Positions 1-5,936 of a stretch of 6,477 bases of DNA are shown in pieces. The DNA is from Lentisphaeria bacterium UBA1776 (GTDB lineage: Bacteria; Verrucomicrobiota; Lentisphaeria; Victivallales; Victivallaceae), in contig DCGO01000023.1 in NCBI GenBank assembly GCA_002314605.1, forward strand, positions 778 through 7,254, read 5' to 3'. Each line of letters begins with the position of its first letter. Positions within the stretch are counted from its first letter, which is position 1. The notes below the pieces were generated by a model. It searched no databases. It was not told the DNA's origin and saw nothing but the letters and a program-made list of their open reading frames with translations. Position numbers and translations under genes: made by a program.

Positions 1-2
1 CT

Positions 3-17
3 CAAAATCCCATTTTG
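3..17 (+). terminator. Weak hairpin at the left edge, possible terminator of an upstream gene
   Basis: A perfect 6-base inverted repeat, CAAAAT and ATTTTG, is separated by CCC and followed after a few bases by a run of five T (21-25). On the + strand this has the order of an intrinsic terminator, but the stem is AT-rich and weak. Any gene it would serve lies outside the window. The rest of 1-77 shows no gene; it is the 3' flank of the leftward LysR gene. Confidence 0.22.
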
Positions 18-77
18 CATCTTTTTCCCCATTGTCTCGCAAATCCATCCGTTTGAATTTTTAGAGGTACCCTTTAT

Positions 78-959
78 CTATCCTGTGCTGTTGAGGAGAA
101 AAAACGCCTCGGCGGCGGGGGACGGGTGGATTCTTCGGCCCACCAGCTGTATCTTCCGGTTCAGTTCCATGGGAAGCGCATGGAAGCAGCCGTCTTTTTC
201 CCTGATTGCTCCGCCGGTCGGGATGACACCGATCCCGAGCCTGGCCCGGACCAGATGCCGGACCATTTCCGTACCGTCGGCAGTTGCCGCAATGACCGGC
301 AAACGGTTGAACATGGTTTTGAAGGCGGAGATGAATGTTCTGCTGACAAGGCCGTCAGCCCCCGGGTCCGGCAGGATGAAGTGGGAATTCCGGCAGCTTT
401 CAAGATCTCCGGAGTCCGCCTCCGGATGCAGGAGTCCCACTCTTTCCCGGAATTCTGCCGCCGTCCGGGAAAAAAGGGTGTCCGGCAAAGTTCCGGAGGC
501 GCTTTCCAACAGTAGTCCGGCATCGGCCCGGAATTCCTCCACCGCCCGGAAAAGTTCTCCGGCCGTCAGGACTTCAGCAAGCTGCAGATCCACGCTGGGC
601 CGGGCCCGGTGGAATTTCACGAGCTTGTCTCCGATTTCGGGACAGTGCAGTGTTTCCCGGAGCAGGACGAGTTTCAGTTTTCCGGCTTTGCCATGGGCCG
701 TCAGCCGGGCTTCCCGTTCCCCCTCGGCAAGGTTCCGGAGACTGGTTTTCACCCGGGCGGCATAGCAAATTCCCGCCTCCGTCAGCTTTACGGAATGGCG
801 GTCGCTCCGGTCAAAAAGGAGGATCCCCAGCTCTTCTTCGAGCTTGGCAATGGTACGGCTGAGAGCCGCCTGAGTGATCCCCTCCAGCCTGGCTACCCGG
901 ACGAAATGCGGCGTTTCCGCCAGTTTCAGAAAATACTGCAGCTGACAAATGGACGGCAT
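78..959 (-). CDS. LysR family transcriptional regulator
   Basis: This 293-residue protein has the usual LysR length and layout, and should be a cytoplasmic DNA-binding regulator controlled by a small ligand. The N-terminal winged helix-turn-helix is clear at about residues 5-63: Phe10 and Leu11 in the first helix, the recognition-helix signature ITQAALSRTIAKLEEELG at 28-45, then LLFDRSDR and LTEAG at 59-63. A linker helix follows to about residue 85. The rest is the periplasmic-binding-protein-like effector domain, with a typical late segment LVRARLGIGVIPTGG. The ATG at 959 is supported by AAAAGG (plus-strand 967-972) seven bases upstream. The gene diverges from the glycosyltransferase gene at 1065 and shares a 105-base promoter region with it, so that gene is the natural candidate target; autoregulation is also usual for the family. 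The ligand cannot be told from sequence. Confidence 0.95.
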   Translation of the reverse strand: MPSICQLQYFLKLAETPHFVRVARLEGITQAALSRTIAKLEEELGILLFDRSDRHSVKLTEAGICYAARVKTSLRNLAEGEREARLTAHGKAGKLKLVLLRETLHCPEIGDKLVKFHRARPSVDLQLAEVLTAGELFRAVEEFRADAGLLLESASGTLPDTLFSRTAAEFRERVGLLHPEADSGDLESCRNSHFILPDPGADGLVSRTFISAFKTMFNRLPVIAATADGTEMVRHLVRARLGIGVIPTGGAIREKDGCFHALPMELNRKIQLVGRRIHPSPAAEAFFLLNSTG

Positions 960-994
960 AATATAACCTTTTACTTATTGAATGATATATATAT

Positions 995-1022
995 AATATA
1001 TTGTCAGAATAAAATAAGTCAA
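995..1022 (-). promoter_or_regulatory. Putative sigma70-type promoter of the LysR gene
   Basis: Read on the minus strand, a -35 box TTGACT (1022-1017) is followed after 16 bases by a -10 box TATATT (1000-995). Transcription would start near 988, giving a leader of about 30 bases before the ATG at 959. It overlaps the opposing promoter at 1001-1029. An (AT)n tract at 985-995 lies just downstream of the -10 box. No clean T-N11-A LysR box could be singled out in so AT-rich a spacer. Confidence 0.55.
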
Positions 1023-1029
1023 GTATATT
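1001..1029 (+). promoter_or_regulatory. Putative sigma70-type promoter of the glycosyltransferase gene
   Basis: TTGTCA (1001-1006) and TATATT (1024-1029) are separated by exactly 17 bases, and each box is one substitution from consensus. The start of transcription would be near 1036, giving a leader of roughly 30 bases. The spacer is shared with the opposing LysR promoter, so one RNA polymerase should exclude the other. The glycosyltransferase start at 1065 has only a poor ribosome binding site. Confidence 0.6.
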
Positions 1030-1064
1030 AAGGGGCAAAATAAAAATTCTGGATACATTCTGAA

Positions 1065-2387
1065 ATGAAACATAAGAAAATACCATATCTGTATTCGACG
1101 GTCATGCTGCTGCTGCTGACGGTGCTGATGCTGGTGTCGCTTCACTTTTACATCGAATACGCCAGCATCGGCGTGACGCCGCCTCCGGTGGTATGGTGCC
1201 TGAGCGGAGTGTCGCTGCTGCTGCTGAGCTATGTGGGCTACACGGTTTTTGCCGCGATGTTCTACCGCCCGGTCAGGCGGCTTTCCGCTGCGGAACTTCC
1301 CGGATGCACGATCATTGTTCCTGCCTACAACGAAGGAAAAGGGGTTGCCAATTCTCTGAACAGTCTTCTTCAGAGCAATTATCCCGCCGACCGGCTGGAG
1401 GTGATCGCCATTGACGATGGTTCCAAGGATGACACCTTCATGTGGATCCGCCGTACCGCCGAGGAGAATCCGGGGCGTATCCGGGTCATGCGCATGCCCC
1501 GTAATTCCGGTAAAAAAGCGGCGCTCTGCGCCGGGATCCGGGCGGCAAGGTTCGACTACATCGTGACGGTGGACAGCGATTCGGTGATCGGTCGCAACAG
1601 TCTGTGCGCGATCATTTCCGCCTTTACCAGTCCGAAAGTGGGTGCGGTGGCCGGCAATATCCGGGTCCTCAACCGGCAGGACGGGGTCATCCCATGCATG
1701 ATGGATATCGGGTTCACCTACGGATTTGAGATCGTCCGCGCTTCCCAGAGTCTTTTCCAGTGCGTGCTCTGCACTCCGGGCGCACTGAGCGCCTACCGCA
1801 AGGAGGTCCTGATGCGTCTCCTGGACCGCTGGCATGACCAGCATTTTCTTGGGGTGCCCGCCAGGATCGGCGAGGACCGGGCCATCGCCACCATGATTCT
1901 TGCCAGCGATTACGATATTGTCTTTGCCCGCAATGCCGTGGCATGGACCGAAATCCCCAGCAGTTATCCCACCTTCTGCCGGATCATGCTGCGCTGGACC
2001 CGCAGTGATATCCGGGAAAATTATCTGCTGCTCCGCTGGCTCCTGAGTCAGCATCGTTATTCGGGCCGGCTGCTGGCTCTCTGGTGGCACAATACGGTGC
2101 AGATTCTGAATACGCTGCTGCCTGCGCTGGTTCTGCCGGCACTGTTGATGACGGCGCTGTTTGCCTCCCGGACGGCGCTTTTCACCTGTCTGACGGCGGC
2201 GTTGGGGATCGGGGCTCTGACGGCGGCGGTCCCGGCGGTGGTGTATGCCCGCAGAGTTTCCATGACCCGGTCGCTTTGGGCCTTTGCTTTTTCGGCGCTG
2301 AATGTCTTCGGTCTCTCGTGGATCCCGCTTTACAGCGTCTTTACTCTCCGCAATACCGGCTGGCTCACGAGAGCCGTCAAAAAGTAA
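1065..2387 (+). CDS. Processive family 2 glycosyltransferase, hyaluronan synthase/NodC-like membrane protein
   Basis: This 440-residue inner-membrane enzyme should polymerise a beta-linked polysaccharide from a nucleotide sugar at the cytoplasmic face. Two membrane segments come first (about 11-30 and 43-66). The GT-A catalytic domain follows, with PAYNE at 86-90, IDDGSKDDT at 116-124 (nucleotide-binding Asp), DSD at 170-172 (metal-binding DxD), an acceptor-site TPGALSAYR at 237-245 and GEDRAI at 269-274 (catalytic-base region). RIMLRWTRSDIREN at 306-319 occupies the place of the Q/RxxRW product-binding motif and resembles the RWxKSxxRE segment of class I hyaluronan synthases. Three further hydrophobic segments lie at about 345-366, 370-396 and 405-427. 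The motif set favours a processive synthase over a single-transfer enzyme; the actual sugar is unknown. The Gln found in many relatives is Arg306 here. It appears monocistronic, with no accessory secretion or modification gene beside it. The ATG has a weak ribosome binding site. Confidence 0.9.
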   Translation: MKHKKIPYLYSTVMLLLLTVLMLVSLHFYIEYASIGVTPPPVVWCLSGVSLLLLSYVGYTVFAAMFYRPVRRLSAAELPGCTIIVPAYNEGKGVANSLNSLLQSNYPADRLEVIAIDDGSKDDTFMWIRRTAEENPGRIRVMRMPRNSGKKAALCAGIRAARFDYIVTVDSDSVIGRNSLCAIISAFTSPKVGAVAGNIRVLNRQDGVIPCMMDIGFTYGFEIVRASQSLFQCVLCTPGALSAYRKEVLMRLLDRWHDQHFLGVPARIGEDRAIATMILASDYDIVFARNAVAWTEIPSSYPTFCRIMLRWTRSDIRENYLLLRWLLSQHRYSGRLLALWWHNTVQILNTLLPALVLPALLMTALFASRTALFTCLTAALGIGALTAAVPAVVYARRVSMTRSLWAFAFSALNVFGLSWIPLYSVFTLRNTGWLTRAVKK

Positions 2388-2402
2388 TCCCCAGGGACGC
2401 CT

Positions 2403-2428
2403 GTTTCAGAAAACTCAGTTTTGGAAAC
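2403..2428. terminator. Dyad in the convergent gap, possible bidirectional terminator
   Basis: GTTTC and GAAAC form the outer arms; after an A/G mismatch, GAAA pairs with TTTT (one G-T pair) around a seven-base loop. The dyad sits in the 54-base gap between the 3' ends of the convergent glycosyltransferase and nuclease genes, where a terminator acting on both strands would be expected. The stem is AU-rich and lacks a clean U tract, so the call rests mainly on symmetry and position. Confidence 0.3.
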
Positions 2429-2441
2429 GTTCTCCGGGGGG

Positions 2442-3251
2442 CTATGGCCGTTCCGGAGCGGGAAGTCTGTTTGTTTTCAGGTCCCACGCATTCAAGTCCA
2501 GGTTTTTTTCCAGAAGTTCTTCCTGGCCATCCTCCAGTTCCGAAAAGAAATCCAGTCCGGAGATATGTTCCACTTCATCCACGGTGACGGCAAAATTCCG
2601 CAGGTGTTTGCGTGAGGTCTCGTTTGGAATGATGAACCCGATCATCTTCATGGGGGGCGTCAAATCAAGAATGACCTTGAAAAACGCCTCCGGCACCAAG
2701 AGTCCTCCATCGTCCGGACGGAGGTGACGGACCCGTCCGAAAATCGGACCTGTGACGATGCAGAGACTCCCTTCCTTGAGGGCCCACCGGCGGGTTTGAG
2801 TTTCCAGACGCTTCCAGATGCCCCGGTTGCAGCCGGGGATCTGGGGAGAGATATTGGTCATGAAGAAGCTGTGGCGCATGGTATCGACGGCAAAGGCCAT
2901 GTCCGCCGCCGAGACCAGATGTCCCCGGTCGAATCCGGTCTTGTCATACTCTTTGGAACGTACCGGGCGGTGCCGGACCGCCGGATCTGCCCGAAACCGG
3001 TTTTTCCGGGAAACTCCGGGGGCGGAAAGCTGTTCGGCAGAGAGGATGTAGCACACCCACACCGCCTGCCGGGTATGAAAGTTGTATCCGAGAGAAAATC
3101 CCCGCCGGTTCAGCAGAAGATCGCTTTCTCCCGGAATTCCGTAGATCAGGTGTTCCGGGAGCGCGTTGTTCGGCAGGAGCTCGTCCCCGGCAGGAAGGGA
3201 CAGCAGGAGAAATCCTGCAGCAAGAACGACCGCGAGGCGACGGATCTTCAT
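2442..3251 (-). CDS. Secreted DNA/RNA non-specific endonuclease (beta-beta-alpha-metal family)
   Basis: This 269-residue nuclease of the NUC1/Serratia-nuclease type should cut DNA and RNA without sequence preference outside the cytoplasm. The N-terminus MKIRRLAVVLAAGFLLLSLP is a signal peptide with a basic start and hydrophobic core, probably cleaved near residue 21. The catalytic block is plain: DRGH at 108-111 (His111 the general base), MTN at 131-133, and CNRGIWKRLE at 141-150, where Asn142 is the expected Mg ligand. CIVTGPIFG at 164-172 is the usual following strand. The frame is open farther upstream to an ATG at 3440, but the start at 3251 is preferred because it begins the signal peptide and overlaps the preceding gene's stop as ATGA. 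Translation is therefore probably coupled to the NifX-like gene. Plausible roles are nutrient scavenging from nucleic acids or attack on competitors; no immunity gene for it is evident. Confidence 0.9.
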   Translation of the reverse strand: MKIRRLAVVLAAGFLLLSLPAGDELLPNNALPEHLIYGIPGESDLLLNRRGFSLGYNFHTRQAVWVCYILSAEQLSAPGVSRKNRFRADPAVRHRPVRSKEYDKTGFDRGHLVSAADMAFAVDTMRHSFFMTNISPQIPGCNRGIWKRLETQTRRWALKEGSLCIVTGPIFGRVRHLRPDDGGLLVPEAFFKVILDLTPPMKMIGFIIPNETSRKHLRNFAVTVDEVEHISGLDFFSELEDGQEELLEKNLDLNAWDLKTNRLPAPERP

Positions 3252-3556
3252 AGCGGCAGGGTTCCTGCAAGATAGTGCTCCACCACGCTCCTGGCATCCC
3301 CGGAAAGGTCGTGGAGGACGAGGATCCCGGCAGCCGTCAGGGCCTGTTCCGCTTCCCGGGGGAGTCTGCCGCAGATCAGCAGGTCCGCATCTTCCTGCAG
3401 CAGGGCATCGCAGGCGGCGGCCAGTCCCGGCACGAGGCATTCTCTCCGGACGGAACGGCGGATGGTACCCTGTTCGATTTCAAAAAACACAAACTCCGGA
3501 CGTTCCGAAAAACATCCGGCAATTCCTGAGTGCTGACAGTGGACCGCAATTTTCAT
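3248..3556 (-). CDS. NifX/NifB-type dinitrogenase iron-molybdenum cofactor domain protein (COG1433-like)
   Basis: This 102-residue protein has the single-domain length and pattern of the COG1433 family, an RNase H-like fold that in NifX, NafY and NifB binds iron-sulfur or FeMo-cofactor intermediates. MKIAV opens the first strand. The second half carries the family core: DADLLICGRLPREAEQAL at 56-73, AAGILVL at 75-81, and a final helix VVEHYLAGTLP. The first half is diverged: the usual HFGRA-like segment is replaced by CFSERPEFVFFEI (15-27). Cysteines at 7, 15, 40, 49 and 62 are candidate metal ligands. No other nif gene is present, so a nitrogen-fixation role is unlikely; many bacteria carry stand-alone members of unknown function. 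The gene leads a two-gene operon with the exported nuclease. No strong ribosome binding site precedes the ATG. Confidence 0.75.
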   Translation of the reverse strand: MKIAVHCQHSGIAGCFSERPEFVFFEIEQGTIRRSVRRECLVPGLAAACDALLQEDADLLICGRLPREAEQALTAAGILVLHDLSGDARSVVEHYLAGTLPL

Positions 3557-3613
3557 TTTCTGATTGTACCGATCTTGTTTCTACCGGTAATATGCCACAA
3601 CATGGATTTTTTC

Positions 3614-3638
3614 GCAAATTCTCAGATGAAAAATTTGC
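3614..3638. repeat. Inverted repeat overlapping the yfcE -35 box, possible operator
   Basis: GCAAATT (3614-3620) and AATTTGC (3632-3638) are perfect inverted 7-base arms separated by 11 bases. The right arm overlaps the first four bases of the putative yfcE -35 box, so a dimeric regulator bound here could block the promoter. It lies in the 129-base spacer between the divergent NifX-like and yfcE genes and could influence both. The regulator is unknown. Confidence 0.35.
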
Positions 3639-3663
3639 AAAAAGAGTCTCTCTCTGCTATCTT
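3635..3663 (+). promoter_or_regulatory. Putative sigma70-type promoter of the yfcE cluster
   Basis: TTGCAA (3635-3640) and TATCTT (3658-3663) are separated by 17 bases. The predicted start near 3670 gives a very short leader, in which GGAG (3670-3673) would serve as the ribosome binding site for the ATG at 3686. The right arm of an inverted repeat overlaps the -35 box. Confidence 0.5.
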
Positions 3664-3685
3664 TAAGCTGGAGAAAATCTGAAAT

Positions 3686-4225
3686 ATGGCGAAAATTCTT
3701 TTTTTTTCGGACGTTCACGGGGTGCCTCCGGCCATGGAAAAGCTGCTTTTTCAGGTGGAGAAACTTCAGCCGGATCATCTGGTCCTGCTGGGGGATGCGC
3801 TGTACCACGGACCCCGCAATGGCGTTCCCGCTGACTATGATACGCTTCTGACGGCGGAATTTCTGAATCGGCACCGGACGCAGACACAGGCTGTTCGCGG
3901 CAACTGCGATTCTGAAGTGGATCAGATGATGCTGGAATTTCCGATGATGGCGGATTATTCTGAATTGTGGTGTGGCAAATTCCGGTTCTTTCTGACCCAC
4001 GGACACCGGTGGAACGGGGCGAATCTGCCGCCGCTGGCTTCCGGCACGGTGCTGGTGCACGGGCACACCCACATTCCCGAATGCCGGAAACTTGACTGCG
4101 GCATTACGGTTTTCAATCCCGGCTCCATTGCGCTCCCCAAGGGGGGCTGGCCTCCGAGCTTCGGGTGGTTTGACGGTTCGTCGCTGACGGTCCTTGGTCT
4201 GGACGACGGTCGGCGGCTTTTATGA
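3686..4225 (+). CDS. yfcE: YfcE-type metallophosphoesterase (phosphodiesterase)
   Basis: This 179-residue cytoplasmic enzyme is close in length to E. coli YfcE (about 184), a dimetal phosphodiesterase active in vitro on model phosphodiesters, with an uncertain natural substrate. All metallophosphoesterase motifs are present in order: SDVHG at 8-12 (Asp9, His11), GDALYHGPRN at 36-45 (Asp37 bridging, plus the YfcE-style HGPRN), GNCD at 72-75 (Asn73, a metal ligand beside the phosphate), THGH at 104-107 and VHGHTH at 124-129. NPGS at 144-147 is the usual tail motif of the subgroup. It heads a rightward cluster with the DUF1805 gene 25 bases downstream and is divergent from the NifX-like/nuclease pair. 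The start is supported by GGAG upstream and by MAKILFFSDVHG matching the family's N-terminus. Confidence 0.93.
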   Translation: MAKILFFSDVHGVPPAMEKLLFQVEKLQPDHLVLLGDALYHGPRNGVPADYDTLLTAEFLNRHRTQTQAVRGNCDSEVDQMMLEFPMMADYSELWCGKFRFFLTHGHRWNGANLPPLASGTVLVHGHTHIPECRKLDCGITVFNPGSIALPKGGWPPSFGWFDGSSLTVLGLDDGRRLL

Positions 4226-4250
4226 AAGACGGGACGATTCAGGAGGTTGT

Positions 4251-4532
4251 ATGGAAAAACTGGAGTTGAACGGGGTGGAGTATCTGGCACGGACGATTCC
4301 CACGCCCCATGGACGGATTCTGATCATCCGGGCCCAGCACGGGCTCCTCTGCTGCAGTTACATCAGCGTGGAGACGGCTGATGCCATCGGCGATGCAGTG
4401 GCCATCGTAACCGGGGTCGGGGGTTATCACGAAATGATGAATGCCGAGATCGTCCGGGTTTCCAAGGCCGCCGCGGAACTGGGGATCACTCCCGGTATGC
4501 GCGGTCTGGAAGCACTGGAACGGATGAAGTGA
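4251..4532 (+). CDS. DUF1805 (YunC-like) domain protein
   Basis: This 93-residue protein matches the whole small DUF1805 domain known from B. subtilis YunC and archaeal relatives, whose function is not established. Visible family features are the opening strand LELNGVEYLARTI, the central HGLLCCSYISVETADAIGD (about residues 29-47, with the paired Cys33-Cys34 typical of the group), VAIVTGVGGYHEMMNAEIV and the tail AAELGITPGMRGLEAL. An AGGAGG ribosome binding site (4241-4246) four bases before the ATG fixes the start and rules out the longer frame opening at 4194 inside yfcE. The gene probably shares the yfcE transcript. It could act with the phosphodiesterase, but the sequence itself gives no catalytic clue. 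Confidence 0.85.
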   Translation: MEKLELNGVEYLARTIPTPHGRILIIRAQHGLLCCSYISVETADAIGDAVAIVTGVGGYHEMMNAEIVRVSKAAAELGITPGMRGLEALERMK

Positions 4533-4554
4533 TCCCGGGGGTTCACCGGTCGAA

Positions 4555-4857
4555 ATGCTGTACGAATTTTTTGAGTCTTCCTCCCTTATTGTGCGTGCGG
4601 GGGAGACTTCGGAACTCTCGCTGCGGGCCAGGTTCCGGCAGCGCTCGCTGGCGGCATTGGCTTCCGGCTGCGATCCCCTGAGGCTGGAGGCGGTCAGCAA
4701 CGGGGGAACACTTCATACTGCAGGACTTCAGAGCATGCTTTCCGAAGAGTGTCCGTTCCGCCTGGACCGCACCGATCCGGACCGGCTTCTTTACTGTATC
4801 CGTCCTGAGGCGGAGGGTGAGATTCACCTTGTTCTCCGCAAAGGCTCCGGGATTTGA
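4555..4857 (+). CDS. Hypothetical protein of 100 residues, third gene of the yfcE cluster
   Basis: I do not recognise this protein. It is probably real: it starts 22 bases after the DUF1805 stop, on the same strand, and uses the GC-rich third positions of its neighbours (runs of CTG, CGG, GCG and TCC codons). It has no signal peptide or membrane segment and is rich in Arg, Glu, Leu and Ser. Its pattern of short charged strands, such as LIVRAGETSELSLRARF near the start and EIHLVLRKG at the end, suggests a small beta-rich soluble domain. The ribosome binding site is weak (GGGGG at 4537-4541, 13 bases before the ATG), so it may be translated by coupling. Its TGA falls where base composition turns AT-rich, so its 3' end may have been set or truncated by an insertion. 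Confidence 0.6.
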   Translation: MLYEFFESSSLIVRAGETSELSLRARFRQRSLAALASGCDPLRLEAVSNGGTLHTAGLQSMLSEECPFRLDRTDPDRLLYCIRPEAEGEIHLVLRKGSGI

Positions 4858-5185
4858 GGTAAATGTTACATGGATCGTTACTGTATATTGGGAATGTGTC
4901 CGCGGAAATGGTTGTACAGAAACAGGTTCCTTTACCCATTCAACAGTTAAAAATATACAAAATATTCAATGGATTTCCCATTCAGCTGCATCCGGAACTG
5001 AAATTCCTACATTTGGGTCAATTCTGGAAGGAATTGGTGTCGTTGCCGCAGAATATATTTCGGGTTCTATTCCTTGGGCTGTAGATGTCGGGAGGGAAGA
5101 TCTTAATAAACTCTTAGTCAGACCAGCAGATAATACAATTCTTACAAATATGAAACCAATAAATCACACTTGCAAACCAGAGTAA
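4817..5185 (+). CDS. Orphan AT-rich reading frame, candidate detached C-terminal tip of a larger exported protein
   Basis: The frame can be read from a GTG at 4817, inside the preceding gene, giving 122 residues. The first 14 codons, however, are simply the other gene in a second frame. The part that looks like protein begins at about 4858, with no ATG or GTG of its own until near the end. It therefore looks like the 3' end of a gene that lost its front. The product contains NVTWIVTVYWECVRGNGCTE (a Cys pair in a beta-like stretch), a glycine- and serine-rich middle and the end NHTCKPE. No known catalytic motif is seen, and the DPxG hallmark that closes Rhs cores is absent. It ends three bases before the next gene, as toxin tips commonly do before an immunity gene, and Rhs repeats lie about 1 kb downstream. 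The tip idea is inference from position; it could also be a plain small orphan gene. Confidence 0.4.
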   Translation: MRFTLFSAKAPGFEVNVTWIVTVYWECVRGNGCTETGSFTHSTVKNIQNIQWISHSAASGTEIPTFGSILEGIGVVAAEYISGSIPWAVDVGREDLNKLLVRPADNTILTNMKPINHTCKPE

Positions 5186-5188
5186 ATA

Positions 5189-5866
5189 ATGAAATCATTC
5201 GGATTAAGCTTTTTAATATTTCTTTTTGTATTTGGACTTTGCTGTAAATCAGATGAAAAGCAGATGCCAGAAGCGCAAAAAAAAATTGTATTTATTGCCA
5301 ATGACCCCCATGAATCATTTTCTGAATTGATGAAATTAAAAAAACATATTTCTTTTATCTATCATGGAGATCATCCAAGTATAGCAAAATTTGATATAAA
5401 TGCGAGAGATAGAGAAATCCGGAATTTTTCAAAAAATTTTAATAAAGATGCAATACCTGAAAATGGATATTTGGCCACCGGAACGTTTCTTGCAGAAAAG
5501 GATGGAATATTCCAAATATTCCAGAATGCAAACAATAAAAAACAAAAAAAACGTCCGGGCTTACGCAGAGCCGATGGTTTTATTCAAGAATATTGTTGGC
5601 TTGTTTTATCTATTCAAAAAATGGCACCGTTTTATTGGTACAAAATCATTTGCTTAATTGAGAAAAAACAAGAAAATGAAGCCATCTCATGTTTAAGTGA
5701 TTTTGCAAATGCAGAGTTATTGTTGACTGCCCCAACCACGCGGACAATAAGATTCATTGATGTATTGATGAATAAATATGATTTTTCCAAATACAACAAA
5801 AATAAATTAATAGACATCAAACGGAATCTTCTTGTGGAAATAAATAATATAAAAAATAATATCTGA
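5189..5866 (+). CDS. Putative exported protein or lipoprotein, candidate immunity protein
   Basis: This 225-residue protein is not recognised as a known family. It begins with a good export signal, a basic start then a hydrophobic run, MKSFGLSFLIFLFVFGLCCK. The cysteines at 18-19 suggest lipidation, but the residues before them fit the lipobox consensus poorly, so plain Sec export is also possible. The mature part is basic and Lys/Asn-rich, with motifs such as FIYHGDHPSIAKFD (57-70) and a C-terminal helical stretch. Codons are extremely AT-rich, unlike the genes to the left, which points to horizontal transfer. It starts three bases after the preceding stop codon, so the two are likely co-transcribed. 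An exported immunity protein for a toxin acting in the periplasm would fit this position, but nothing in the sequence proves it. Runs of nine, seven and eight A (5277-5285, 5338-5344, 5544-5551) lie inside the coding frame. Confidence 0.65.
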   Translation: MKSFGLSFLIFLFVFGLCCKSDEKQMPEAQKKIVFIANDPHESFSELMKLKKHISFIYHGDHPSIAKFDINARDREIRNFSKNFNKDAIPENGYLATGTFLAEKDGIFQIFQNANNKKQKKRPGLRRADGFIQEYCWLVLSIQKMAPFYWYKIICLIEKKQENEAISCLSDFANAELLLTAPTTRTIRFIDVLMNKYDFSKYNKNKLIDIKRNLLVEINNIKNNI

Positions 5867-5936
5867 AATTTTTATAAGGCTGTTATTGGATATCTCTATT
5901 CATTCGAGAACCAAATTGAAATAAACTGGCAAAAGA

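Noticed and set aside
1104..1230. Repeated CTG triplets
   Set aside because: They are leucine codons of the two N-terminal membrane segments, not a regulatory microsatellite.
975..2090. Long open frame of 371 codons on the minus strand opposite the glycosyltransferase
   Set aside because: The product is His/Gln/Asp-rich low-complexity sequence without domains, while the plus strand carries every glycosyltransferase motif. Long antisense frames are expected opposite GC-rich genes.
2432..2459. CTCCGG...CCGGAG inverted repeat as a GC-rich terminator
   Set aside because: It has a long loop and no U tract on either strand, overlaps the nuclease coding end, and such CCGG words are very common in this GC-rich DNA.
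3252..3440. Upstream extension of the nuclease to an ATG at 3440
   Set aside because: The added 63 residues are Pro/Arg/Gly-rich shadow of the NifX-like gene and would bury the signal peptide. The start at 3251 gives a proper signal sequence and the ATGA overlap.
3166..3666. Rightward frame of 166 codons opposite the nuclease and NifX-like genes
   Set aside because: Arg/Pro/Gly-rich shadow frame without domains; the opposite strand holds two recognisable coupled genes.
4194..4250. Longer start for the DUF1805 gene inside yfcE
   Set aside because: The extension overlaps yfcE in another frame and does not resemble the family; AGGAGG sits just before the ATG at 4251.
4863..5084. ATG-started 73-codon frame in the AT-rich island
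   Set aside because: It conflicts with the 4817-5185 frame, which has a more protein-like composition and runs right up to the next gene.
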